Shown here piece after piece: positions 54,192-64,000 of a stretch of DNA of 64,000 nucleotides (within the stretch, counting starts at the first letter, position 1; each line of letters begins with the position of its first letter). The notes under the pieces were generated by a model. That model saw nothing but the letters and a program-made list of their open reading frames with translations. It did not search any database and had not been told where the DNA came from. The translations under genes were made by a program, and so were the position numbers. The stretch comes from Ustilago trichophora (Eukaryota > Basidiomycota > Ustilaginomycetes > Ustilaginales > Ustilaginaceae), in the NCBI GenBank assembly GCA_900323505.1, contig OOIN01000002.1:1612001-1676000 (forward strand), written 5' to 3'.

Positions 54192-54686
54192 CTAAAGACC
54201 GTGAGCGGTGAAGACATTCTCCTTGTGGTATTTTACGCCCTCTTTTGTGATCAAGATATCGTGAATCTCCTGTGGCGGATCCAAATCGAGGTCTTTTGCT
54301 CGCTGCCATCGTTCGAGCCGGGACATTCCCATGCAGGGTCCATAGTTGGGATCCAGATCAAATACCCTGAGAATCTGCTGGATACGGTTCTCATGATCAA
54401 TGTGTACCGACTTGGATGGGGGAACGTTCATGGTCTTCTTTGCCTTGCGCCATACGCCGTCCCATCGTGGATCGTCCACATCGAGGGATTCGCGTGTTGA
54501 GTCTGATTCATTTTCCTTCGCTGCTGCTGGAGTGGTCGGCGATGGCTTGCGGAGGGTGGATGTGAGCGGTTTGGTAGGAGTGGACTTTACTTTGAGCTGG
54601 TCTTTTGCCGAAGCTGAGAAGGTGGATTTAGGCTTGGATTGCGCCTTGAAAGAGAGCGACTTCTGTGTTGAAGCTTTGGGCGCCAT
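54192..54686 (-). CDS. DNA polymerase delta small subunit (POLD4/Cdm1)
   Basis: Single exon of 164 residues. The C-terminal half carries the family block ILRVFDLDPNYGPCMGMSRLERWQRA, then KDLDLDPPQEIHDIL, which matches the YGPC-G--R--RW-RA--LGL-PP pattern of POLD4 and fission-yeast Cdm1. The N-terminal half is Ser/Thr/Lys-rich and disordered. It begins MAPKASTQKSLSFKA, where QKSLSF is at best a degenerate PCNA-binding motif. The subunit stabilises the replicative polymerase delta holoenzyme in the nucleus. Budding yeast lacks it, so its presence fits a basidiomycete. It is convergent with GPN2. Confidence 0.9.
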   Translation of the reverse strand: MAPKASTQKSLSFKAQSKPKSTFSASAKDQLKVKSTPTKPLTSTLRKPSPTTPAAAKENESDSTRESLDVDDPRWDGVWRKAKKTMNVPPSKSVHIDHENRIQQILRVFDLDPNYGPCMGMSRLERWQRAKDLDLDPPQEIHDILITKEGVKYHKENVFTAHGL

Positions 54687-55473
54687 ATTTGTAGCTGCTG
54701 GTAACGCTCTGTGTCCTATCCTGATAGATCTAGAGGTGATTCAAAGGTCGATGGTAGATTTGAATGGAGCAAGATGAGGCTGGTTGCCAATGTGATGATG
54801 AGCAAGCTGCATCCTACACACATTGCGCGTCCAATGCTGAGTGATGATGGGTGGAGGGTCAACCAACAAACTGAATTTGGTCATTTTTTTTTTTTTTTAC
54901 AGAAAAAGAGTATGTTACGTCCTGATTTAGTCCTGGATTTTTATACCAAGAGTCTAACATTCTACATTTTTGTCGCCAAGTGGCCGTTCGACGCTCAGTT
55001 TGACCCGGGATTTCGGTGCAAAAGCCATCATCGAGAATGCCGCCGTCAGTCGTAAAATGTCACATCTCGATGCGACTGGATGACGCGGCCAATTCTGCTC
55101 GGAAGCTTGTTCGCTAACAGTCGGGGTTACCTGTAGATCTCAGCCTGTCTGTGCTGATTCAGCTCCACCTTCATCAGTCCTATATTCACCTATATTCAAT
55201 CACTAGGTGGATGCCGATACAGCATGCCATCCAGGGTTCTCGGAGTTCTTCTCTTCTGGTCTGAGAGCGGGGCCTTCGACCACGAGAAAAGGAGTAGTGT
55301 CTTTGTCAGCAGACGCATAAACTTAGAGAGAAGGTGGAGACGGACCACAGTCAACAGAGGTGGCTTGAATGTAGCCGGCGCCACCGACTTCCCGGAGCCG
55401 GACCCCGAGTAGGAAGCGGATCATAGCTCTTTGTTTTGGTGCTCGTTTCAGGAGCTTGGGTCGCGAACACCAC

Positions 55474-55731
55474 TTACTGTGTAGTACGCACGGCTTGGCA
55501 AGCTCCGATACCGATCTGCTTCCTGGAATTGTCGGACTGATACCAGACCACTTCCTCAAGCCCATAGATATGTACGTCTAGAATCTCGAAGGCATGCCCG
55601 CCTGCACGAGAGTGTCCGCAGCTGTTGGGCTGGAACACCAAAGGAATCCTTCGGTTGATATGAAAGGCTGAGATCGAAATCAGGTTGAGGCGCAGTTCGC
55701 CGTGTTCCGAGGCGAATCCCAAATGTGTCGC
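55474..55731 (-). pseudogene. possible exon or relic of a small protein gene
   Basis: On the minus strand an open stretch of about 83 codons runs from a potential acceptor (GTGTCAG, ending about 55732) to a consensus donor GTAAGT (at about 55479-55484). It encodes a protein-like segment with three Cys and balanced composition (NLISISAFHINRRIP, AFEILDVHIYGLEEVVWY). I could not join it to a start or a stop with confidence. It may be an internal exon of a small gene or a decayed copy. No family was recognised. It lies 300 bases from the inverted-repeat element. Confidence 0.25.
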
Positions 55732-56023
55732 CTGACACGAGCTTTAGCGAGATGCCTTCTCATCGCGGATCCTCTCAGAGCCGCCTTCACCGCGTTACTG
55801 CGGAAAGTGCGGAGCCCGACCTGGTTCCTCTGAAACCTAAAAATATGGCAGGTGCATCTCGGATTGGGCAAGATTTTGCTCAAAACTACAGGACATCGCT
55901 TTCTTGACCGGTGGGATGCCGTAAGGGACAGCCAGCGCCGAAAGCTCTCCAACGAGGGGCCTGCTTCTGTCGACGTCGTGTTTCGGAGTGGCTTGCATAT
56001 GCACTCATTGTGCCTTCACTTAC

Positions 56024-56531
56024 TACAGTGAACTCGCGATCTTTGAATGCCTCAATAAATGAATATTCCACATATTGGATAAAAAATTGGCTGGACATTT
56101 TTGGGCGCAGCCAATTATTAAATAAATTCGCTTTTCAGATAATGGATAGGTCAGCTGCAGTCCCAAATTTGAATAACCCAGCACATGTCAATACAAACCA
56201 CAGCTTAGTCTTGTTATTATCTGAATGGATATAATGTGCTTCTTAATCAGTCACTGGAAGTGGCTTTACAGGCATAAAATGGACACAGCTCTATTCAAAA
56301 AACTATAAAGGAATTGCAGCAATTTGTGATAAAAAAGGGGGGAAATGATGTTAATGCAAAGTAATTGGATGTCTCTAGTCAGGGAGAAACAGGCTGCACA
56401 GCTCAAAATTGCGGTGCTAACATAAATCAGTCAATTTTTTCCAAATTCTAGCTCTCAGTAATTAAATATTTCACACAATGAATAAAATATGCCTCCGCCC
56501 AAAAATATTCAAAGATCGCGAGTTGACTGTA
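56024..56531. mobile_element. MITE-like element with CAGT termini, 508 bp
   Basis: The left end TACAGTGAACTCGCGATCTT (from 56024, continuing TGAAT) and the right end read on the minus strand from 56531 (TACAGTCAACTCGCGATCTT, TGAAT) agree in 24 of 25 positions. Both ends begin with TA, matching a TA target-site duplication, and the termini start CAGT as in pogo-like Tc1/mariner elements. A second short inverted match (ATTTTTGGGCG) lies inside each end. The interior is strongly AT-rich compared with the flanks and has no transposase frame, so it would be a non-autonomous copy. The superfamily is inference from ends only. Confidence 0.75.
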
Positions 56532-58623
56532 GTTACTGAAGATGCATATGGTACCGCCCACGGGTGGGGGCGTCGCCCAAATTCAGATCTCACGATGACC
56601 TGATTTCACCATTTGAATCGATTTTTGTCCAGCCTCCTTTTTGGTCTGTTCAGCGGCCTCATGCAGCGCATCAAAGAGCACGAAGTAGAAAAAGCGGGGC
56701 CTTTTTTTCTTTTCTTTTTTTCTTTTCTTTTTTTTTTTTTGTCTCGAGCCAATCTGATAGCTCGATCGCGTGAAATTCTCTGAGCCATCTCCGTCAAGTT
56801 CAGTAAGCCTGTGCCTGTTGATACCGTGTCGGGAGCCAATCGAGCCAATCATCCACTTGCGTCTTCGCGGGTAGAGTGCCTGGGTGCAGGGTGCAACGTT
56901 TCCCTCGGATGCGCAGCTTCACACAGTTGAACCGAATGCCAAAGAGGAGTGGCGCCTTGCCTTCATTTCGCTCAAGACGCTTGCTCTCCTTTGGCTTGGC
57001 GGAATGAAAGACGCCGGCCGTTCAGGCAGACAAAGGGATACAGTATTCCTGTAGAGGGTCATCGCACAGAGCTCAGCGACCTCATTGCAAGGGACAGCAT
57101 TATATATTCACTGCGAGCCGGCTGCGGGCAACAAAGAGACTGCAAACTGTCTCGATCGACCCGCCAAAAGCACCAATGCTCGGCTTGACGGCTGTACAAT
57201 CTCTCTCTCACCCAAGTTTGCTCGACAGATGATTTGATTTCTGAATTCTTTATCTCCCCCACGTCATGAATCGCCGAATTCCGGGAAATTGAGACCTTTC
57301 AGGCCGCCTCTCCCGTGCGCGGTAGGCTGCCTTGAACCTCAGCACCTCGCGCTCACACCATCACATCCCTGCCGCTGACTAGAGCTTGAAGCGGATCATG
57401 TGCTTGCTGACAAGACAGTTGAGAACTGTGAAGAATGTTGTTGAGAGCCTAAGAGGAGTACAGCGAACGGAACAGACTGGAGGACGAGTTCAGATTGGAC
57501 TAGCAGTGTAGCATTTTATGGGCTCTGGTCCCTTGCCCTCTTGCCTCGTCTCATTTCGATACTCGCGTTGGCTCGGCTGACCACTTTGACTCCTGACGAA
57601 GCGGCAATGGGCGCCCAGCTCTGTGTCGAAAATTCGGATTCGACGCCAGGACGCTGGGAATGGCTGGGGTTTTATCATAAATTTCTAGGGACCGGGGCAC
57701 CGTTCATCAGAGTCAAGTCCGGTTGCTGCCAAAGATGCCATGTCCGGGTCCAGATGAAAATGAACGGCCGGCCATCAGAGTGTCAGTGCCTAGAAGCCAC
57801 ACGAAGTCAGAGACAGCTAAACTCGCACTCCGGGCAGCAAGCCGCAGGCACGAAACATCAGCACGGGAAGCAACACATTGAACTGCTGCTGCAGCAGCAG
57901 CGACCAGCAATTAGCAACCAGCAGACACTGATTGTCCACACACTCTCATCCGTCACACTCAATCTCGATGGAGTCCGCACGTCATTCGTCACGTCCACCA
58001 GCTTCGGCATCCCCTTCTCCTTTCCTCACCATCCACACTCTGCACCTTGTCCACTCCATCTCACCATCATCCTGAAAAATTTTGGACAAGGGTAGAATCC
58101 GTCTCATCTCATTTTAACCGAAACATTTCAGCGCAAGCTTCCCGCCAGGATCGACGCCGTCCACTTTTGCAGCCTGCTTTAGCCGGCTGAGTTCCTACAA
58201 AAAGCATCTTCCACCTTTCGATCCCAATCAGTGCTTGCTGTTCAACTGAGCAGCAGCACACATCCGCCTCCCATCTTCCTTCCGCCGGCTTCGGCGCCCA
58301 GCTTAAGCTGCGATCTGCCCTTTAAAGAGGACACCCACACTGGCTTGAGCCCAAACCATTTGCTGGCGACTTATTCAGATTCGGCAGAGACAGGTTATAC
58401 ACGTGCCATCTCTGCTGCAAAAAACTGCTTGCCCTGTCCCATCTGCGCCTACAACACACCTCGACCTTCGCCAATGCACCTCATGTCTTAGACAGCGTCC
58501 GATTCCTTCATTATCTCTATTGTTGATCACATAGTCACTTCCGCCCCGCACAACTCGTGTACGTCAGCTGCACGCTCTCAAACGCTCGCTTCGCTTCGCT
58601 GGCACCTATCGTCATCGTCAACT

Positions 58624-61600
58624 ATGCCCAGGGATTCTTCCAGGGGCCCACCGCTCCCGCGAGACAGGCTACTGCCTCCTCATGACCCTTCCTATAGAGC
58701 AGGTGCTTCCGGCCACGATGAAGCGCTCAGGATGCGCCCACAACCCGACCTTTCACGTCGCTATTCCCGCTCCGATCTCGAGCCTCCACCTGTTCCGACA
58801 CGAGGACATTTGGGATGGTCCGATCATGATCCACCGCCGGGCTCGTTTAGCATGCGCGACGGCCCACCTCCTCGTTCAGGCTTCTCTTACTCGCGGCCGG
58901 TGGATCCCGCCGGCGCTCGGTCGGGACCGTATCCGCCCTCAGATCTCCCTCGTCAGCCACGATCGACGAGACCGGACCACTATTACAATGACCATCCGCA
59001 CGGCATGTCTTCGTCGCAGGATGGAGGTATGATGGCTTCGCGGCTTCCACCTCATCGCATGGCCCGCTTTGAGAACGAGGCTACAACCACGGACAGTCGT
59101 GGCTTGAATCTACCAGATGCGCGAGACCCCTATCGTCCTCCTCCAGGGCGGTTCTCGGAGGATCCGAAGTCACGCCCAGAAAGCTACGCGGAACCGCCTT
59201 ACTACTCATCCAGACCACCGATTGGCCATGCTATTGATCCGAGGGTAGAAGCAGCACCTCCTCGCGTGCATTCACCTGGTCCCGTCCCATCGGCGTATCC
59301 GACCGCCATTCCTCCACGACGCGTAAGCAATGCATCTCCGCCTTATCCAGCCGATCCTGCCGATCCTGCACTACATCGCGATAAGAGAGCAAGGCTCGAC
59401 CTCTATTCGGAACGCCCTCAACCAAGTTCCGATGCTATGCTGCGTCCGCCGCCTCTTCGCACTTCTCTTTCGCAGCGCTCCATCGCCTCTGCGGCCAGCG
59501 ACTGGGTGGATCATGCTGATTTGAGAGAGCGTCGCCCCCGCGATCCCATGGATGCGCCGTTCCGAGGCGATGTCAGTAGCAAAGGCGCAAGAAGCGCGGA
59601 CTGGGCTGATGCCGAGAGGAGTCAATTGAGCCGACGCACATCGGCTGCCTCGCACCATATGATAGAATCCGGGCCCGGTCAGAGCAGCGAGCCCTTGTCT
59701 AACCAATCTAACAAGGTCAAGAGGCGCAAACGTGCGGTTTTGAGTTGTACTGAATGCAAGCAGCGCAAGATCAAGTGCGATCGAAACGTGCCCAACTGTG
59801 GAAGTTGTGTTCGACGAGGTGTTGCGCATCTCTGCCGATGGGGTGACGAACGCGACTTCCTGCCGGCTGCGCCAGCGAGTAACATCACGCCTTCCAACGC
59901 TGCACTCATGGCCAGGATCGCTCAGCTCGAGGCACAGGTACGCGTACTGCAGTCGTCTTCTTCTTTGCCTTCAGCAGCGCACGATGCTGCGGCGTCCGAA
60001 CGAAGTTTGGATCAGCGAGCTGCTGCCAGGTATGGCGCCGCCGAATCTTCCGAAAGCCGATCGACTCGCTCCAGTGGTCCTTCCAGCATTCAAAATCCAC
60101 CAGACTTTACCAGCCGAGAGCGCAACGCTTCGGACGGCAAGTCTCGAGTCGACTCTGTAAGTGGGCGTGATGCTTTTGCCCAGCATGACGAGGAAGAAGA
60201 CGACAGCGAGCAGAGTGACGAAAGCACCGAGTCCGGTGCTGAGAACGCCGGCGACTTGCTTCAAGCGCTCGCACGTGGTACGTCGCTCAAGAAAAACGGA
60301 AGGTTGCCTTCGGCTCGTCGCGATCAAGCGCTATCAGACGGCCGCAAAACGGATGCCTCAATACCCGAACGCGGGGATGGCAGCGGCGGTGCCAGTGTCA
60401 GAGACGCCGCCTCAAGCAAAGATCGCGGCTTTAAAACTGAGGGTGACGGACGAGTTTCAGCAACCAATCGGAGGTATTCGATGCTACCTGACGAAGAGCT
60501 CACTTCCACGGCCATGCTTAACATCTTCACCGCAAGCTCGATCAGCAACAAAGCGGAAGCGCTCAAGACTAAACTTCTCGAGGCCTTGGAACTGCTGCCT
60601 CCTCGCCGCAAGACAGAAGCGCTCATCGATCATTACCTGAGCGAAGCTGAGCCGATCGTCCACTCCGTCCACAAGCCATCCTTGTTGAAGGAGCTCAACC
60701 AATTCTGGGTGACCCTGGATCGCGTTCGAGACGTGAACGACGCTGCATCTAGCCCGCCTTTGCCTGACCTGCAGTTCGCAGCGCTACTTCTAGCCATTTG
60801 CGAGGCCGCGTGCGAGTTCATGACACCAGCAGAGGTACTCGATAGCGAGATTTGCAATTCGCGCACTTCCATCAATGACCAGCTTGCACTCCTTGCTCGC
60901 ACCTCCTTAGCCTTGCTCGGTATGGGTCAATTCGTGCGTCGTCCCAACATCTGGGGAATGCAATCCGTGATCGTGCTGCGTCACTACTGCTTCAATCGTG
61001 ATCATCGTGAGGAGTACATCATTCTCGCTACCATGGCCATCAAGACCGCCGAATTCATGGGCTTGCATCGCCTTGGCTCGGCTCTCAAGGACGAAGAGCG
61101 CTGGCAAGATGAGAAGCGAGCGTCTGGGCTGGCTGCCGATGATGGCAAGGACGCCGCTTCGTCTTCGAACCATCGGTGGAAGATCCTTTCCTCAACTCAG
61201 ATCCACGACGGCCTTGAGACCGAGTCGGACGGCGAGAATCTCGATCCAGATCGGCGCGTGAGGGCGGACATGAATGCAATGTGGCTGCCCCGTGGTGTCC
61301 GCCGGAGGAACTGGGACCTGGCTGCTACCAAGCGTTACAAAGAAGGCAGTCGTGTGAGCCGAGAGCTTGGGCGCAAGGTCTGGTTTGCATTCGCCACCTT
61401 GGACTGGATCTGCGCTTCCCACTTTGATCGATGCTACTACTGCAAGGACGAAATGTTCACCACTCAAAGCCCACAGAACATCGACGATTGCGATGTGATC
61501 GATAGCGACTCGACTTCCTGCGACAATAACAGCAGTAGCAGCAAAAACGCCATCCGGCCTCACCGCATGGCGAATGACTTCTTGGACAAGGTCCGTATCG

Positions 61601-62925
61601 TCAGCATTCCTACCACCAACAGCTTCATCCCTATTCATATTGAGATATGTCACACGGTGCGGAGCATCTCAGACGCTCTCAACCATGGCGACGAATCCTT
61701 TGAGACGGTGCTTGCGATCGAAGCGCGCTTCAGAGAGATTTTGAGGTCGTTGCCACGCTTCTTCAAGCTGGATGGAGAGAGCGAGTATGACCCAGAAGTT
61801 CACCGTTTTCATCAAGAGAGACCCTACCTTTCCCTCCAGCGAGCCATCATTCACGAATACGTCCACCACCGCCTGCTCAAGCTGCATCGTCTCTACATGA
61901 GTCGAGGCTATTGGAACGCCAAGTACATCCACTCGACCAGGACCTGCATTGAAAGCGCGCGCGTCGTCATCGGAATTCTACGAGCCCTCGATAACGCTGG
62001 CTGCCGTGGACAACGATACTGGATCTTCAAGTTTCACATCTTTCACGCTCTTCTGGCTTTGCAGGTTGATCTGCTGTACCTCGCGAGGCAACCGGTCAAT
62101 CGCGAGATTCTCGCCAAACGTGCCGACGTGGTCACCGGCCTCAAGATGCTGCATGCCCGTACCGATGTCGAGGGTCGCAATCCTGTGCTTGCATCGTCGC
62201 TCAAGGTGATCAAGGTGCTTCGTGAGGAAGAGCGAGCACGACGAGCCAAGAAGACCGGGACGTCCGAGGCCTCTGCTGGCTCCGACCCTGTCACGGCGAG
62301 CTCGCCGTCCGAGAGTACGGGATCTCACAAGAAGTCCAAAGCACGCGACTGGACTGGTGCTTCTGAGTCAACTGGCGATTTGGCGGAACACCTGGAACGC
62401 CGCGTCAAGGAAACATGGCACTCTGTGGGTGTGGACAAGCTGCGCGGCCAAGCAGAAGTGATCCTGGGCATGGCTGCCGACGCGCGCTCCCCTGTTGGCG
62501 AGATTCCTGTGCGATTGGCCGCCATTTCCAGGACCCCGTCCACCGAAGACGACGTGTCGCTTCGCACCGCAGCAGATGTTAATGACGAGGCGCGACCCCT
62601 TGCCAACGGTTCCGGACTGGACGATGATCTCGCGGGCCTCAGGAGCGCCTCGTTGTCGGATCAAGAGAGTCGCGATACAGAGCTCGACGACTATCTGAAG
62701 CTCCTCTCCTCGTATCAAAATCCAGACGATGCTCCTGACGGAGCACACTTCTTCGACGTCCTGGATGACATGGTGTTTGAGAACGGCTCAGCCAGCAAAG
62801 TCAACTTCGGCAAGACAGCGGCGCTGCCTCTGACGAGCGACCTCTCGCCGCCATTGCCTATGCTACGAGGCGCTACGGACCTCGCTGCTGCTGGCGCAGG
62901 TTTTGACGCCTTTGCTGCTGCATAA
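58624..62925 (+). CDS. Zn(II)2Cys6 fungal transcription factor
   Basis: Single exon of 1433 residues. The first 360 residues are Pro/Arg/Asp-rich and disordered. A basic run (KVKRRKRAV) leads into the binuclear zinc cluster with Cys375, 378, 385, 392, 395 and 404, followed after a linker by a short coiled coil (LMARIAQLEAQVRVLQ) likely for dimerisation. A Ser/acidic region follows. The fungal_trans middle-homology domain spans about 660-1000: LIDHYLSEAEPIVHSVHKPSL, then LGMGQFVRRPNIWGMQSVIVL and MAIKTAEFMGLHRLGSALKDEERW. The C-terminal part is helical, then acidic (DDDLAGL, LDDYLKLLSSY), a plausible activation region. This fungus-specific class regulates metabolism, drug response or development. 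The target pathway cannot be read from the neighbours. Confidence 0.93.
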   Translation: MPRDSSRGPPLPRDRLLPPHDPSYRAGASGHDEALRMRPQPDLSRRYSRSDLEPPPVPTRGHLGWSDHDPPPGSFSMRDGPPPRSGFSYSRPVDPAGARSGPYPPSDLPRQPRSTRPDHYYNDHPHGMSSSQDGGMMASRLPPHRMARFENEATTTDSRGLNLPDARDPYRPPPGRFSEDPKSRPESYAEPPYYSSRPPIGHAIDPRVEAAPPRVHSPGPVPSAYPTAIPPRRVSNASPPYPADPADPALHRDKRARLDLYSERPQPSSDAMLRPPPLRTSLSQRSIASAASDWVDHADLRERRPRDPMDAPFRGDVSSKGARSADWADAERSQLSRRTSAASHHMIESGPGQSSEPLSNQSNKVKRRKRAVLSCTECKQRKIKCDRNVPNCGSCVRRGVAHLCRWGDERDFLPAAPASNITPSNAALMARIAQLEAQVRVLQSSSSLPSAAHDAAASERSLDQRAAARYGAAESSESRSTRSSGPSSIQNPPDFTSRERNASDGKSRVDSVSGRDAFAQHDEEEDDSEQSDESTESGAENAGDLLQALARGTSLKKNGRLPSARRDQALSDGRKTDASIPERGDGSGGASVRDAASSKDRGFKTEGDGRVSATNRRYSMLPDEELTSTAMLNIFTASSISNKAEALKTKLLEALELLPPRRKTEALIDHYLSEAEPIVHSVHKPSLLKELNQFWVTLDRVRDVNDAASSPPLPDLQFAALLLAICEAACEFMTPAEVLDSEICNSRTSINDQLALLARTSLALLGMGQFVRRPNIWGMQSVIVLRHYCFNRDHREEYIILATMAIKTAEFMGLHRLGSALKDEERWQDEKRASGLAADDGKDAASSSNHRWKILSSTQIHDGLETESDGENLDPDRRVRADMNAMWLPRGVRRRNWDLAATKRYKEGSRVSRELGRKVWFAFATLDWICASHFDRCYYCKDEMFTTQSPQNIDDCDVIDSDSTSCDNNSSSSKNAIRPHRMANDFLDKVRIVSIPTTNSFIPIHIEICHTVRSISDALNHGDESFETVLAIEARFREILRSLPRFFKLDGESEYDPEVHRFHQERPYLSLQRAIIHEYVHHRLLKLHRLYMSRGYWNAKYIHSTRTCIESARVVIGILRALDNAGCRGQRYWIFKFHIFHALLALQVDLLYLARQPVNREILAKRADVVTGLKMLHARTDVEGRNPVLASSLKVIKVLREEERARRAKKTGTSEASAGSDPVTASSPSESTGSHKKSKARDWTGASESTGDLAEHLERRVKETWHSVGVDKLRGQAEVILGMAADARSPVGEIPVRLAAISRTPSTEDDVSLRTAADVNDEARPLANGSGLDDDLAGLRSASLSDQESRDTELDDYLKLLSSYQNPDDAPDGAHFFDVLDDMVFENGSASKVNFGKTAALPLTSDLSPPLPMLRGATDLAAAGAGFDAFAAA

Positions 62926-64000
62926 TGCTCTCTAATGCCCTCTGCTCACAAGACTTGGTCTGTGATCAGCAATACAATCGAGAGCATCTTCCCCGATAAC
63001 CACAGATTTGACAATCGCACATCTCTCTCTCTCCCCTCTCTTTATCTATCTTCTCTCCCCCTCTCTCTCGCTATCTCCTGCATATCCACATAGTGCTTTG
63101 GGTCTGTGCAGCGAACTTTTTTAGGCTCTTTGATTCTCGAATTCACTCTCGGATGCAATCTCTAATTTATCTTCGTCCTAGATCACAACACACTTTTCCT
63201 TTATTTTCTCGTTTTACGCCATAATTTGTATAATGTAGCTCTAGCAAAAAATCGTAGCATTTAATGATCTGACTCTGACTGCGTGCGGACAATATCGCTC
63301 GGGCTTTGGTAGGGACGTACATCGGACGGGCAAGGTTCCCTCCAGGTCGCCTCGATCTACTGCCGCACGTTCAACAAGATTTTCGCCGTTAGAGCTCTGT
63401 TTTGGCTCTTCATCGGAGGTGTATATGGGGGTCCCTTGTTGATAGCCGTCGAAAATGACATTGTCGAGGCACGAGGACCCTTCCTCCACGTATTCCAGCA
63501 AGCTTGATGTCTCTAGAGGCGGCCGGCGCAGAACATTGTGTGGAAGTGGTGAGTTAGAATATGTGATCCACGACTGAAGCGTGGTGAGATTGAAGTTTCG
63601 AGCAAGAGATGCGTGATCTCTGCTCAAGTATGCTGGAATCTGGGCTCTTCGTTGATGATGCCGGGATTGTCTTCGTTTTTCTGTTGCTCTCATAGTTCGG
63701 CTGGGTGCTAGTGCTTCCGCATTATAGGCCGTTTTGCGCCTGGACCCCCACTTTAGCACACACACTCTCTGATTTCAAGCACGTCCATCTCCAAGAACGA
63801 CTTCTGGAAATACGAAGAGCTAACCAGATCCTGTCAAATCACAGCCAAGAGCAGTCCTGGGAATAAAAACCTATTGCATAACAATTCCTTAACTGAAGCA
63901 TGAGAAATGTATGAGAGTGACTAGTAGCGACTTTTGCCAAGCTTTGCTGATCTGCAGAGAGAAAATGTACAAAAAGCGAAGCGATTCGACCGTGAATCTT
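62926..64000. other. 3' flank of transcription factor and window end
   Basis: The first 250 bases are TC-rich (notably 63022-63072) and should include the 3' UTR. Beyond this there is one weak minus-strand ORF at 63241-63693 and nothing else recognisable up to the window end. Confidence 0.45.
63241..63693 (-). CDS. weak hypothetical ORF
   Basis: From the first ATG (63693) the frame encodes 150 residues, starting with a very basic segment (MRATEKRRQSRHHQRRAQIP). No domain, membrane segment or signal peptide is visible and I recognise no family. It is convergent with the transcription-factor gene. It may be a chance frame or the 3' part of a gene that continues beyond the window. Confidence 0.2.
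   Translation of the reverse strand: MRATEKRRQSRHHQRRAQIPAYLSRDHASLARNFNLTTLQSWITYSNSPLPHNVLRRPPLETSSLLEYVEEGSSCLDNVIFDGYQQGTPIYTSDEEPKQSSNGENLVERAAVDRGDLEGTLPVRCTSLPKPERYCPHAVRVRSLNATIFC

Larger units (their letters stand above)
54687..58623. other. gene-poor stretch, 3.9 kb, with inverted-repeat element
   Basis: No well-supported gene. It contains a possible gene relic near 55474-55731 and an AT-rich inverted-repeat element at 56024-56531. A T-rich tract lies near 56701-56741. The frame of 184 codons at 57541-58095 has no domain, and a CAG run of six to seven codons sits at about 57880-57902. From about 57900 the sequence is pyrimidine-rich with several short upstream ATGs, and is likely the promoter and long leader of the transcription-factor gene. 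Confidence 0.55.

Noticed and set aside
57541..58095. 184-codon plus-strand frame before the transcription factor
   Set aside because: Translation looks like leader sequence (Gln run from CAG repeats, Pro/His-rich end) and has no domain; better read as promoter and 5' leader.

Overview
This window is fungal nuclear DNA, most likely from a basidiomycete smut (Ustilaginomycotina). The evidence is monocistronic genes on both strands, spliceosomal introns of about 77-290 nt with GTAAGT-type donors and CTAAC/CTGAC-type branch sites, a fungal Zn(II)2Cys6 regulator, a fungal-type TRP4, and long intronless ORFs rich in TCG/CGA codons. The species cannot be named from the sequence alone. There are no operons, CRISPR arrays or rRNA genes, and I could not support any tRNA.

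Layout. 0.3-1.5 kb: the membrane AAA ATPase MSP1, then a 3.5-kb gene-free stretch. 5.0-7.8 kb: a two-exon gene for a seven-helix membrane protein with receptor-like topology. 8.5-9.5 kb: V-ATPase proteolipid subunit c (three exons). 10.0-12.3 kb: Mediator MED6 (three exons) divergent from a four-helix orphan. 12.6-18.1 kb: BRO1/ALIX and an equilibrative nucleoside transporter. 18.1-21.2 kb: intergenic, with a 0.77-kb inverted-repeat element. 21.2-32.1 kb: a START-like lipid-binding protein, the nucleolar RRM protein NOP4, tripeptidyl peptidase II with an apparent mitochondrial presequence made by splicing, and anthranilate phosphoribosyltransferase. 33.0-38.8 kb: ETF beta and NCS-1/frequenin (five exons each), then a SUMO-targeted-ligase-like RING protein. 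38.8-43.5 kb: a 4.8-kb gene-free stretch. 43.6-53.9 kb: a Ser-rich disordered protein, NOT2, a GLO3-type ArfGAP, a UBC1-type E2 and GPN2. 54.2-54.7 kb: the small subunit of DNA polymerase delta. 54.7-58.6 kb: a gene-poor stretch with a second inverted-repeat element. 58.6-62.9 kb: a 1433-residue Zn2Cys6 transcription factor.

Most genes are unlinked housekeeping functions: transcription and mRNA turnover (MED6, NOT2, GPN2), ribosome assembly (NOP4), proteostasis and ubiquitin/SUMO (MSP1, TPP2, UBC1, RING protein), endomembrane traffic (BRO1, ArfGAP, NCS-1, V-ATPase) and metabolism (TRP4, ETFB, ENT). No gene cluster or defence/toxin system is visible. The points that most deserve a second look are the apparent dual targeting of TPP2, the receptor-like seven-helix orphan, RING and RRM domains interrupted by low-complexity insertions, and two MITE-like elements.

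Exon boundaries were set by hand. For every spliced gene the chosen donor and acceptor pairs keep the reading frame and give a total length divisible by three.
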